Assembly (NCBI GenBank): GCA_032716605.1
Contig: CM064509.1
Coordinates: 50,289,990 to 50,353,989, forward strand
Source: Paralithodes platypus
Lineage: Eukaryota; Arthropoda; Malacostraca; Decapoda; Lithodidae
Length of the DNA stretch: 64,000 nucleotides
Reading direction: 5' to 3'
The position numbers were made by a program, and so were the translations under genes. Numbering within the stretch: position 1 is the first letter of the stretch; every line of letters starts with the position of its first letter. Positions 33,399-44,061 of the stretch are shown piece after piece. The notes below the pieces were generated by a model. That model searched no databases, was not told the origin of the DNA, and saw only the letters and a list, made by a program, of their open reading frames with translations.

Positions 33399-33486
33399 GA
33401 TTAATATTTGATTTTTAAGTAGTGAAACGTTAATGAAACTGAGTGAAACTGTATGAAACGAATCCTTGGCAAGGTCGCCACTCTTC

Positions 33487-34538
33487 TGTTACGTATCTTG
33501 ATCCTCAAGTGGTTAACTTGATGAATCTAGATAGCACAGAGATATATATTAAGGTATCAGTAAGCTGAAGGCAAAACAAAAGTAAAATCTAATAAACTAA
33601 TTTCCTGTTGTTGCTTCCTTTCCTTTTGGATCTTAGGATTTAGTATCCTTTATTGACTGATACTCTTTAATTATGAAAAATACTGAAAACTAATTAAAGT
33701 CATGTAGTATTTATAAAGAATATTATTTAACCGAAGCTTAGTAGGCTATGGTTATGAACCGAAGAAGTTATATCTAAAGAAGGACTATTAATTCTATAAA
33801 AAGTCTTGGAAGATAAATATTAAAGTAAGAATATTTCTGTCTCTTACCCTTTTTGAAATGAATAGATAGTTTTCTTATATGTCCTTTTATTTATATTTAA
33901 TGTAATTATTCTTGGTTCTTGTCTTACGTTAATAGGATTATATTATTATTATCATCAGGAGTAATATCAAAGTCACATAAAAAGTTAGATATATATTTAA
34001 TGATTAGTTAAATGTATTTCTTAACCACGTAACATTGAGGTTTGATTATGAGTAAATAAAGTTACAGGATCGCTTCATAGATTCGATTCAGGTCTCACTC
34101 AAATAATATGAAAAGCAAAATAATATTTTGAAGCAAAAGAATTTTCTTCAGCTTAGGAAATCACTAGAAGTAATATTATCACAGCCATGTTAGTCTAAGG
34201 CGATATTACTAATACGAGACAATAGCATCACCGTACTAAGCACCGTTAAGAAATGTAAGCTTAATTCAAAGAAAATGAAAGAACTCGTAAGTATTAATAT
34301 AAAACAATAGTATTACTTTCATCATAACCCAATTACTTAAAGAGTTGCTTTAGTCCACAAGTTAGTCAACTAAAATAGTTAAGTACATAATAATAGCGTT
34401 AACGTTAATTCCCAATCAAATAGTTAAGTACATAATTAGTAGCGTTAACGTTAATTCGCAATCAAATAGCTAAACACATAATAGTAGCGTTCACGTTAAT
34501 TCCCAATCACATATCTCACTAACCAACATAACGTAAGT
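33487..34538 (-). mobile_element. LTR B, truncated 5' LTR of retrotransposon 1
   Basis: Begins (plus) TGTTACGTATCTTGATCCTC next to the leader and matches LTR A up to AACATAACGTAAGT, where it stops. About 460 bp of U3 start is missing. After five odd bases the sequence jumps to an inverted copy of the element's 3' internal end. It carries the MITE-free site at 33820-33823. Confidence 0.9.
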
Positions 34539-34543
34539 AAGTA

Positions 34544-36368
34544 AGGATTTTGGCAATTAGCTCTCCCTTGTAGCGAGGTAAATATCATGCTTTTGTAGTG
34601 CGCTTTCAAGCCTTCAGCTGTGAGATAATGCCTTGCAGTTCGAATAACGCTCCAGCTACGTTCCGGCTATGTTCTGATGTGGTACCTGGAGACGTTGCCT
34701 ACTTTGGGTGATATCCTTATTATATCCTCATTATAATCTTGCTGTTGCCAATCTGGTGGTGAATCTATTTATGTATTATGTTTAATATTATGTACTATAC
34801 TGCTTAAACTCTTTTCTAGGGGGGAGGTCTGACATACGGAGCCCTGTATGTTAATTTAAGAGTTAGAATTAGAGTTGAAGGAGTCACACTACCAAAACGG
34901 TGAAGCAGACTAGCGAGCGAACCAGCGAGTGGGGAAACTAGCTCGCCCGCATACCTGCAAACTAGCCTTCACACCTGCGTGCATCATAGGAGACCCTGCA
35001 AACTACCTCGATGACCGATGCTATGACGTATGATCGACGCCAGGAGCTGTGAGTGGACCAGGCACCTGTTATGCGACTCGAGGAGCTATGATTGGAGTAG
35101 GCACCACCCCCCGCCTCCTGATTCGTTCCTACACCATCATTGTTTGGTATATAAGACCCGAGTTGTGGGCATTCAAATCAGTCTCATTTGGAGTTGGGGA
35201 AGGTGAACTTGCAGCTGGAGGAAGACGGGGTGAAGTATTTTAATGGGATTGTGACTGTCAGTCAGATTATATATGTGTGTGTTCGGTGTAAACTCTTACG
35301 TTATGTTGGTTAGTGAGATATGTGATTGGGAATTAACGTGAACGCTACTATTATGTGTTTAGCTATTTGATTGCGAATTAACGTTAACGCTACTAATTAT
35401 GTACTTAACTATTTGATTGGGAATTAACGTTAACGCTATTATTATGTACTTAACTATTTTAGTTGACTAACTTGTGGACTAAAGCAACTCTTTAAGTAAT
35501 TGGGTTATGATGAAAGTAATACTATTGTTTTATATTAATACTTACGAGTTCTTTCATTTTCTTTGAATTAAGCTAACATTGCTTAACGGTGCTTAGTACG
35601 GTGATGCTATTGTCTCGTATTAGTAATATCGCCTTAGACTAACATGGCTGTGATAAAATTACTTCTAGTGATTTCCTAAGCTGAAGAAAATTCTTTTGCT
35701 TCAAAATATTATATTTTGCTTTTCATATTATTTGAGTGAGACCTGAATCGAATCTATGAAGCGATCCTGTAATTTTATTTACTCATAATCAAACCTCAAT
35801 GTTACGTGGTTAAGAAATACATTTAACTAATTATTAAATATATATCTAACTTTTTATGTGACTTTGATATTACTCCTGATGATAATAATAATATAATCTT
35901 ATTAACGTAAGACAAGAACCAAGAATAATTACATTAAATATAAATAAAAGGACATATAAGAAAACTATCTATTCATTTCAAAAAGGGTAAGAGACAGAAA
36001 TATTCTTACTTTAATATTTATCTTCCAAGACTTTTTATAGAATTAATAGTCCTTCTATAGATATAACTTCTTCGGTTCATAACCATAGCCTACTAAGCTT
36101 CGGTTAAATAATATTCTTTATAAATACTACATGACTTTAATTAGTTTCAGTATTTTTCATAATTAAAGAGTATCAGTCAATAAAGGATACTAAATCCTAA
36201 GATCCAAAAGGAAAGGAAGCAACAACAGGAAATTAGTTTATTAGATTTTACTTTTGTTTTGCCTTCAGCTTACTGATACCTTAATATATATCTCTGTGCT
36301 ATCTAGATTCATCAAGTTAACCACTTGAGGATCAAGATACATAACAGAAGAGTGGCGACCTTGCCAGG

Positions 36369-36370
<2 letters not shown>
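34544..36370 (+). mobile_element. Inverted partial copy: 3' internal end + LTR C + start of leader
   Basis: Plus orientation. 34544-34829 equals the complement of 28140-28425 (3' internal end and purine tract). 34830-36346 is a full 1517-bp LTR (TGACATACGG...ATAACA). 36347-36370 is the first ~24 bp of the leader (GAAGAGTGGCGACCTTGCC). The arrangement internal end-LTR-leader start is what tandem or circular retroelement DNA would give. With LTR B it forms a ~1.05-kb inverted repeat around a ~750-bp spacer. Confidence 0.88.
35148..35155 (+). promoter_or_regulatory. Candidate TATA box of LTR C
   Basis: TATATAAG in the LTR, with GATTGG (CCAAT complement) motifs about 60-75 bp upstream. The same octamer is in LTR A in reverse. 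Promoter function is inferred. Confidence 0.5.
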
Positions 36371-36419
<49 letters not shown>

Positions 36420-36440
36420 ATATAATTATCTATATATATA

Positions 36441-36482
<42 letters not shown>
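36371..36482. repeat. (AT)n microsatellite right of retrotransposon 1
   Basis: AT tract with minor interruptions, abutting the leader fragment. Confidence 0.95.
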
Positions 36483-36484
<2 letters not shown>

Positions 36485-36858
36485 TACACAATTACATCAC
36501 ATAAACACATACAGTACATATGTGTACTTAAAAAAAAACACACACACACTACACAAGTGCCTATGTACTTCCCTCTAATCCACACACACTCACAATTACA
36601 TTCATACACACACACTATAATAAAACACACACACACACACACACACACGCAAGGAGATGGATAGATATTAACATTGAAAATGATAGAAACGGTTACAACC
36701 CCCCCCCCTAAAAAAAACAACACACACACACACACACACACACAAAGAAATGGATATATATTGACATTGATAGGATAGAAACAGTGACACCTCCCCCCCA
36801 AAAAAAAAAACACACAATGGTAAACAAAGGAAGCAGGAAGAGATAACCCCAGATAACA

Positions 36859-36893
<35 letters not shown>

Positions 36894-37167
36894 TAAGTGT
36901 TTCCATGTCTCACTCCTTAGACTGGAACGAGACCTCACGGGCCTCACCGTGTTCAGCGGTAGAGTGTAAAGGCTATCAGCCTATGCCCGAGAGGGAGTGG
37001 TTGGAATAAAGAAAAAACAAAAAAACAAAAACACACACACACACGGAAGTACCGATAAAGGGTATTGTGTACACATCCCTGGTCATTTGGTTCCAGCCAC
37101 AGACCTGACGACAAGTGAGCTACAATATTTTCTCTTTTATTCTCCATTTGTAACATTTTCTTGGATT
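36483..37167. repeat. CA-rich low-complexity region
   Basis: Several (CA)n tracts (36621-36648, 36720-36743, 36861-36893 and 37029-37043) embedded in two similar blocks: GGATAGATATTAACATTG..GATAGAAACGGT and GGATATATATTGACATTG..GATAGAAACAGT. This suggests a diverged tandem duplication of about 105 bp. Cys/Val-rich open frames here are spurious. Confidence 0.75.
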
Positions 37168-37177
37168 TAAATTTAGT

Positions 37178-37727
37178 CTATCTATCTATCTATTGCCTGA
37201 CGCCGTGATCCCCGAAGGGGTGGCCATGAACGAACCGCCCCCATGCACCTCTGTCCCCAGTCAGTCGACGCCCCTCCCCCCAACCAGCACCGCCTTCGTT
37301 CATGTAGTTCCTCACTCCATCCTTCCACCTCATATTCGGTCTACCTCTCCCCCTCTGTCCCTCCACCTCGCTCTCGTACACCCTCTTAGTCATTCTCTCG
37401 CTTTCCATACGTTCCATATGGCCGAACCATCTCAAGTTGTTCCTTATCACACTCTCCAGCACATCTACCTCCACACCACACCTCCTTCTTACTTCCTCAT
37501 TAGTCTGTCTATCCCTCCATGTAACTCCGCACGCACTCCTTAAGTAATTCATTTCCACTGCTCTCACTCTTGGTCTGAGTCTCTCAACCAACGTCCATGC
37601 TTCGCTTCCGTAAGTCAGTGTCGGGATTACCACACTGTCATGCAAGGACTTCTTCACTTCCATACTGACCACCCTATTTCTTGTTACTGCTTTTAGCGTT
37701 CCTACAACCCTCTTCCCCTGTTGTACC
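37178..37727 (-). mobile_element. RTE-like LINE copy R3 with 10-bp TSD
   Basis: 550 bp. Open frame 37190-37672 (VVSMEVKKSLHDSVVIPTLT, TYGSEAWTLVERLRPRVRAV, GDRGAWGRFVHGHPFG), stop in the (TAGA)n tail. A perfect duplication TAAATTTAGT flanks it (37168-37177 and 37728-37737), a hallmark of target-primed insertion. 5'-truncated within the thumb region. Confidence 0.93.
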
Positions 37728-37737
37728 TAAATTTAGT

Positions 37738-38385
37738 GACTTGCCCTAATTTCCGATGTCCGTGACTTTGCGCCAGGTGCCTGATCATTAGTTTCCCAAT
37801 GTTTCGTATGTTTGCAGTAGATTTAAAGATAAATTTATGATGAAAGCCGGTGAGTTAACCAGGCGGGTTGAACAAACAATATGGCGACCGAGTGAAACTT
37901 GGGAAGCAGGCTGGTTGTCCCTTGGGGCAATTATCGTCTGAATAATACATTCATTATAATAAATACCTGATAATTGCAGGCTTAAGGTTAAAGAAAGTCG
38001 TAATATTTAAGTGTTTTTTTATTTAATTAGTTCAGATTATACACTTAGCACCCGTAAACGGGTAATTTCGGACTGCGGTCATAACTTCGGACATCGGCGA
38101 TAATAAGTAATTAGCCATTGTCATTATATAATGGAAACGCTTTTTATTTTTATTTTTTTGTGGGGATCGTTTAGAGAAATGGCAAAGGAAGAGCATGTAA
38201 AAGTCCTAGGGAACTGACATGAGTATATGTACACTAAACAAATATTATATATATGACGAAACTATGTACATTTTTCGCTACCCTGCCAAACTTCTATCAC
38301 CCTGAAGAAATTTGTTTGTATGAATGATGTTGTGACTGATATAATTTTGTAGTAACATTACCAGAGACAACATCCACCAAAGGAA
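37738..38385. other. Unclassified DNA with TTCGGAC motifs
   Basis: Non-coding DNA carrying AACTTCGGACAT at 38083-38094 and related words near 38066. Same sequence class as 38987-39251 and 40300-41180; the RTE-like copies interrupt it. Confidence 0.45.
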
Positions 38386-38393
38386 ATTTTGTT

Positions 38394-38970
38394 CCTATCT
38401 ATCTATCTATTGCCTGACGCCATGATCCCCGAAGGGGTGGCCACGAACGAACCGCCCCCATGCACCTCTGTCCCCAGTCAGTCGACGCCCCTCCCCCCAA
38501 CCAGCACCGCCTTCGTTCATGTAGTTCCTCACTCCATCCTTCCACCTCATATTCGGTCTACCTCTCCCCCTCTGTCCCTCCACCTCGCTCTCGTACACCC
38601 TCTTAGTCATTCTCTCGCTTTCCATACGTTCCATATGGCCGAACCATCTCAAGTTGTTCCTTTTCACACTTTCCAGCACATCTACCTCCACACCACACCT
38701 CCTTCTTACTTCCTCATTAGTCTGTCTATCCCTCCATGTAACTCCGCACGCACTCCTTAAGTAATTCATTTCCACTGCTCTCACTCTTGGTCTGAGTCTC
38801 TCAACCAACGTCCATGCTTCGCTTCTGTAAGTCAGTGTCGGGATTACCATACTGTCATGCAAGGACTTCTTCACTTCCATACTGACCACCCTATTTCTTG
38901 TTACTGCTTTTAGCGTTCCTACAACCCTCTTCCCCTGTTGTACCCTCTCCCGCACCTCTTCATCCATAGT
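38394..38970 (-). mobile_element. RTE-like LINE copy R4
   Basis: Open frame 38407-38973, with (TAGA)n tail at 38397-38412 and the same terminus as R3. AATTTTGTT flanks it (38385-38393 and 38978-38986), but seven extra bases (CATTCAT) lie between the LINE's 5' break and the right flank, a filler typical of LINE 5' junctions. It is nearly identical to R3 over the shared part. Confidence 0.88.
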
Positions 38971-38986
38971 CATTCATAATTTTGTT

Positions 38987-39251
38987 ACACTTGTATAATG
39001 CTCTAGCTAAAACACTATCATTTAACCGATTGTGTTTAAAAAAAAAACATGTAAACTTCGGACATGGAACAAAACAATCGTTTGTTATTATTTGCCCTAT
39101 GAAAATAATTCATAATACTTGTCCATCATTAAAATGGTGGTGAAAGATCAAATAATCAGTCCAAAAACCCATAAAAATATGATAATATGCTAACCGATTT
39201 ATGTATTTCGGATAATTCTGGATATATAATATATATAAATTAGGAGCGGCA
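38987..39251. other. Unclassified DNA with TTCGGAC motif
   Basis: Contains AACTTCGGACAT at 39054-39065. No gene. Confidence 0.4.
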
Positions 39252-39259
39252 TATATCTT

Positions 39260-40291
39260 TAGAAGAGCATGTATGAGGGTGCAAAGGCGGCAGTACGTGT
39301 GGAGAGTGAGCAGAGCGAGTTCTTTGACCTGAATGTTGGTTTGAAACAGGGGTGTGTGATGTCCCCGTGGTTGTTTACTGTATATATGGATGGAGTCATG
39401 AAAGAAATACTATCAAGAACAGTGAATGTTGGTGTATCGCTGAAAAAGGAGGGAATTGAGTGGAAGCTACCTATACTGCTGTTTGCGGATGATACAGTTC
39501 TGATGAGTGATAATGAATGGGAGTTGCAGGGTCTGGTAAATGAGTTTGGAACAGTGTGTGAAAAACGGAATTTGAAGGTAAATGCGGGGAAGAGCAAGGT
39601 AATGGTCTTCGAAATGGGTGAAGTCAAAGAGTGTGAGGTGAAGCTGAACAGTCAGGCTATGGAGATCGTCAACTCTTTTAAGTATCTGGGCAGTGTGTTG
39701 AGTAAAGATGGGACTATGGATGAAGAAGTGCGGGAGAGGGTACAACAGGGGAAGAGGGTTGTAGGAACGCGAAAAGCAGTAACAAGAAATAGGGTGGTCA
39801 GTATGGAAGTGAAGAAGTCCTTGCATGACAGTGTGGTAATCCCGACACTGACTTACGGAAGCGAAGCATGGACGTTGGTTGAGAGACTCAGACCAAGAGT
39901 GAGAGCAGTGGAAATTAATTACTTAAGGAGTGCGTGCGGAATTACATGGAGGGATAGACAGACTAATGAGGAAGTAAGAAGGAGGTGTGGTGTGGAGGTA
40001 GATGTGCTGGAAAGTGTGAAAAGGAACAACTTGAGATGGTTCGGCCATATGGAACGTATGGAAAGCGAGAGAATGACTAAGAGGGTGTACGAGAGCGAGG
40101 TGGAGGGACAGAGAGGGAGAGGTAGACCGAATGAGAGGTGGAAGGATGGAGTGAGGAAGTACATGAACGAAGGCGGTGTTGGTTGGGGGGAGGGGCGTCG
40201 ACTGACTGGGAACAGAGGTGCATGGGGGTGGTTCGTTCATGGCCACACCTTCGGGGATCACGGCGTCAGGCAATAGATAGATAGAGATAGC
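39260..40291 (+). mobile_element. RTE-like LINE copy R5 (longest, open frame)
   Basis: The ORF 39269-40276 (335 codons) is open from the truncation point: GLKQGCVMSPWLFTVYMDGV, the intact catalytic LLFADDTVLM, VNAGKSKVMVFEMGEVKECE, FKYLGSVLSKDGTMDEEVRE, LTYGSEAWTLVERLRPRVRA, RWFGHMERM and HTFGDHGVRQ. The stop TAG is the first unit of the ATAG tail, leaving no 3' UTR. TATATCTT flanks it at 39252-39259 and 40292-40299. Endonuclease and early RT motifs are missing, so it cannot move alone. It is the only plus-strand copy of this family here. Confidence 0.92.
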
Positions 40292-40299
40292 TATATCTT

Positions 40300-41180
40300 G
40301 TCCAAACAAAATTGTATCTGCCGAAAGAAACACCAACAAATACGTTATACCTATAAAAATGCTCAAATTCATAAAAATGTATATGCAGTGATATAGTATA
40401 CATACCTATATATTTTCACTAGGCCTAGTTAATTTTCGAGTTATTGATTTGACAGCATTGGTTATTTTTCCTGCTCAATATTTCTAAGAGTGAGTTCAAT
40501 GCCTAACGAGAACAGATCCAAAAAGAATATACAGTATGTTAAACATCGTATATAACCCCCTCCTATACTGATTATACAGGCCTAAAAGTATTGACTGTGC
40601 ATTTTCCACTAAAACATCGGACAGGGATAAGCAGCAATAATAAAATATTCATATAAAATAGTAGGAGCCGAAAATGAATGAAATAATAAAATATTCATAT
40701 AAAATAGTAGGAGCCGAAAATGAATGAAATAAGACCACGAACGTACGTCCGAAGATCTCCTCCGTTTGTCCGGAGTTATCCCAGCTTTCTTGGCAATCAT
40801 TTTCCATAAGAAATCACTGTATGTCCGAAGTTATCCATACATGTGCGAAGTTTTCCACTTTTGAAGAATACTTCGGACATCATTTAGGAAAACGATAGCT
40901 CTCTTATTATGGGGGATAATTTTAGGAGGCTTCCTGGAGTACGGCGCACTATCACCATACATCACTTGACCTAGTTAAATCTCTATAATGTGTTTACACT
41001 CGGGAGAAATTGTTAAAAAAACTCAAAAAATATCCGAAGTTACCCCAGTGTACGGCACCAAACAAGATGATAGACATAGCCCTATGATATTTTTGTCACA
41101 ATTAGAATACTATATTGCGTAACAGGGCATATTCATTGTTTTATTCACAAGTTATTTAGCAATATTCACGAACTAGTAGG
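40300..41180. other. Unclassified DNA with clustered TCCGAAG/CTTCGGA motifs
   Basis: Motif copies at 40745-40754, 40767-40782, 40821-40832, 40841-40850, 40871-40880 and 41031-41040, in both orientations. A near-perfect direct repeat of about 50 bp (AATAAAATATTCATATAAAA..AGGAGCCGAAAATGAATGAA) lies at 40639-40684 and 40685-40730. Nothing coding is recognised. Confidence 0.55.
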
Positions 41181-41750
41181 TTAGGGCTACTTCATCCACA
41201 ATATCTCACTCCTTGGAACTTGTCTCGTGACAATCTCGTCGCGATCGCGTTTATTTCACTACTGTCTCACTGTAATCGCCCGGTCATACCAAAAACAGCG
41301 TTGCCAATAATGACGGATCGCTGAAATCGCAATGAATGACGCAATGACATCGTAATTAATCGATATTCTCGCAATGATGTTGCACAATTGTCGCACAATA
41401 TTCGCAATTATCGTTTGAAGGTCCATGAGTTGCGACAAACGAGACCTTGGTGCAAATACTGAGATTCTACTGAGATAAGGTGAGAATGAAGTGAGACAAT
41501 GCCCGATTATGTCGCATTTGTCGCAGCAGTCGTCCATTCGCAGCCGGATTTTAAACTTTTCAAAATCTAACGGCGACCCTAGCGACTTCTGAGATACTCG
41601 TGGGGGGATTTGTGAGACTATTGTGAGAATACTGCGATTGATTGCGACTTTATGGCCGATTAATGCGAATACTGGACATAGAACAAAAATCCTGCCGCAA
41701 GCTGTCTCATCGCATTCGAAGTCACCGAGTCGCACAGTGGGATCCCACCT
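41181..41750. mobile_element. GGGATCCC-ended TTAA element, right part
   Basis: Rich in TGCGA/TCGCA words and ending CGCACAGTGGGATCCCACCT, the inverse of the left end at 25596. It is followed by TTAC (41751-41754), a decayed TTAA partner, after which foldback F1 resumes at TATCTTCATATTAAAC. The 158-codon minus frame here follows the repeat and has no protein features. The left boundary of this part is approximate. Confidence 0.65.
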
Positions 41751-41754
41751 TTAC

Positions 41755-42326
41755 TATCTTCATATTAAACGTAAAATAGGCGCATATGGATAAGTATTAA
41801 TTATATTTATGGTAAATTAACGATTTTAGTGAGGAATACATCTAAATACCTACGCACAGGGGTATGGTGTATACTACAGGGGCTGCGCAGCTGAGAGGTT
41901 AAGAGTCTGGCTGCATTCGCCCATTAGAACCTCTTAACCCGGGAAAGGCGCTGAGACTTTTAACCCGGCAAGTGCTGGAAGACTCTTAAAAGTTTCCCTG
42001 GGCGACTGCGGGAAGACTCTTAAGATCCTGGGCCTAAAAAAATCCATTTAAAACACCCAAAACATTTTTATTTTTATTTTATTTTTTTTGCCCCTTGGCC
42101 ATGCCAAATATCACTCTTCCACATCCCCTCCTTCAGTTATCACCTATTTTCCCTGTTATTCCCTTATTCTGTGGTTTATTTTCGTGCTAACATTAGCGAG
42201 TTGGTAGCAGGGCGTTGTCATCACTGTTACCAAGCGTGGGAAAGAGCAAGAGAGAGACTATTGCGTAACAGTGTCTCTCCAGACAAGGAGAGGGGAGATA
42301 GTCCAGTAAATCTAGCAATCATTTAA
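41755..42326. repeat. Foldback F1 continuation: end of right arm 1 and most of arm 2
   Basis: 41755-41898 completes the F right arm (AAATAGGCGCATATGGATAA, to GAGAGGTTAA). From TTAA at 41899-41902 a second right-arm copy starts with centre text (GAGTCTGGCTGCATTCGCCC, ACTCTTAAGATC) and runs to the Academ-like insertion. Confidence 0.7.
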
Positions 42327-42640
42327 CTGGACCTAGAACAAATTGCAATAGAAGGTTTTTTGGCTTTAACTTGTTTATTAGGTCCCTCTGATGAACATAT
42401 AAAAAGTCTCCAACTTTTGGACACTGGGAAAGTGGTTAATTTGCATAAATTCAAGATGGCCGCCGTCCAAAGCTTCAATTTACAGATAACTTTTTTCTGG
42501 TTGCTCCTAGACCCTATAAATGTATTACAAACAACGTTTTTTGGCTTTAACTTGTTTATTAGGTCCCTCTGATGAACATATAAAGTCTCCAACTTTTGGA
42601 CACCTGGAAAGTGGTTAATTTACAGCCGAAAAACCTTACA
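42327..42640. repeat. Left TIR of the Academ-like element
   Basis: Holds two direct sub-copies of GGCTTTAACTTGTTTATTAG (near 42361 and 42543), spaced about 182 bp. The whole matches the complement of 47290-47598 with few changes. Confidence 0.9.
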
Positions 42641-42786
42641 GACAGGCTGAACTGTCTCTTTCACAAGGGGTGACACAGGCACTTTGTGCTTGTATGGGTT
42701 TTTTGACCTGTTGTCCCTCTTTTTTATAAAAAAAAAAAAAAAAAACCATGACGTAGTATGACGTCATTCAGAGCCAATTATGTAAT

Positions 42787-44061
42787 TCATGATAGGAGTT
42801 CGTATTCACTTGGATCATCGGTGCTTGCATCAAAGTTGCTATTTTGACAGAGTCCTTTACATTGACCACATGCACTGGAACATTCAAGCTCATTCCGTTT
42901 GCAACTACAGCGTTGAGTGTCACAGTTGCCCTTACACTGACATCTGACCAATTTCAGTAGTGAATCAGGAGCCACTGGCGAATCCATCGTCTTCGGTTCA
43001 AGCTGTCCCTTCCGCAGACACCAGCCCCATTTCTCGGGGTCCACACAGTTCCCCATCCATTCCTGGACCTGACAATAAACTCGGAACGAGTGGTATTTGG
43101 CTGCATCGGTTGTTGGGGGAAGGCTGTGAACTTCAACGGTAGTTGAACTTTTTGCCACCTTGTTGCAAAACTTTGTCTTTCGCAGTCCGTCAAGGGTGTC
43201 ATTTCCTTTTCCCCCGTACAAATAAACCAAGGCCTTTTCACCAGCTGATGATATCGCGTCTTTACTTCCACTTTGGCAACAGAATGCTTCTATTCATTTC
43301 AAGAAACCGTTGTCTTCCCTCACTTTCCTCAAGGCAGCCCCTTTACCAATACCATAGAGTCGTGAGGTTGTGTCACATCCACAGAGTGCATGGACAACTG
43401 GCAGGACACGACAGATGCTTTCACCGAGAGCTTCTGCTACTGAGTTAATATGCCAACATTTCCCACCTTCCTTGCTCGACTTGAAGTACAAATCATTCAT
43501 CCCTCGTTCCTTATAATGACACAACAGCACCAACAAGTCTGTGTCCTCACCTATCACATATGTCACGGTTTCCCTTGCATGCTCAATTCCCTTCTTCGCA
43601 ATCATGACATCTGCATCTGCTGGCGCATTGACACAGTCAATTCCATTTGCCTTGAATGTTTCACACAATAAGTCAATGAAGTTTTGCTTATTGTCCGAGT
43701 TTGACAAGAAGTTTTCCTTTTTTGACCGAAGGGGCATGGTTGGAGTGAACATCACCTTTTGACCAAAGACTCCTTTTGATCGTCGATTGTGTGTCATGTC
43801 CTTGGTAGTAGGTCCTGATTTATAACCGTCGAATACAACCACCGGGTTGAGAAAGTTTTTGGAAACATGCTTCATGTACATGCTTGCAATGTCCTCAAAT
43901 GTGTCACCCTTCTTCCATGGAATCCTTTGCAATAAGGAACCACCATCCAGAACATGGGTCACAGTCCTTTCTTCCTCAAATGATTCCAATGACGACTTGG
44001 GAACAACAGCAGCTATCTCATCTCCTAGCTGTGGTTTATTGGCTTCCCTGAGCCTCCCCAC
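42787..44061 (-). pseudogene. Academ-like C-terminal nuclease (FEN/XPG-like PIN) with CXC cysteine cluster
   Basis: One frame of ~425 codons with a single TGA at 43291-43293 after GFLK; the open parts are 43294-44061 and 42787-43290. Acidic residues follow the FEN/XPG nuclease pattern: THVLDGGSLLQRIPW, VVVFDGYKSGPTTKDM, CVNAPADADVMIAKKG, YVIGEDTDLLVLLCHY and HALCGCDTTSRLYGIGKGAA, the last resembling the helix-two-turn-helix of FEN enzymes. The end carries VRCQCKGNCDTQRCSCKR and CSSACGQCKGLCQ, a tesmin/TSO1-like CXC cluster likely binding zinc. It joins the transposase through a one-base frameshift at about 44050. Such nucleases act on branched or flap DNA; the role in transposition is inferred. 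Confidence 0.85.

Larger units (their letters stand above)
28140..33486 (-). mobile_element. LTR retrotransposon 1 internal region: Gmr1-like Ty3/gypsy (IN before RT)
   Basis: Minus-strand internal region. The 5' leader just inside LTR B starts GAAGAGTGGCGACCTTGCC. Then follow gag with a zinc knuckle, protease, integrase (HHCC, DDE, GPY-like end), then RT and RNase H, ending at a purine tract (TCTAGAGGGGTC) beside LTR A. Canonical Ty3/gypsy has PR-RT-RH-IN; here IN precedes RT, the order described for Gmr1-like elements. Three frameshifts (about 32430, 30480 and 29200) break the polyprotein. Confidence 0.92.

Noticed and set aside
41259..41735. 158-codon minus-strand ORF
   Set aside because: It follows the TGCGA-rich repeat, has no domain, and is explained by the element end.
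25596..41750. A 16-kb Polinton/Maverick between the GGGATCCC ends
   Set aside because: No DNA polymerase B, capsid, protease or retroviral-type integrase of Polintons. Contents are nested retroelements and the flank is TTAA rather than a 6-bp duplication.
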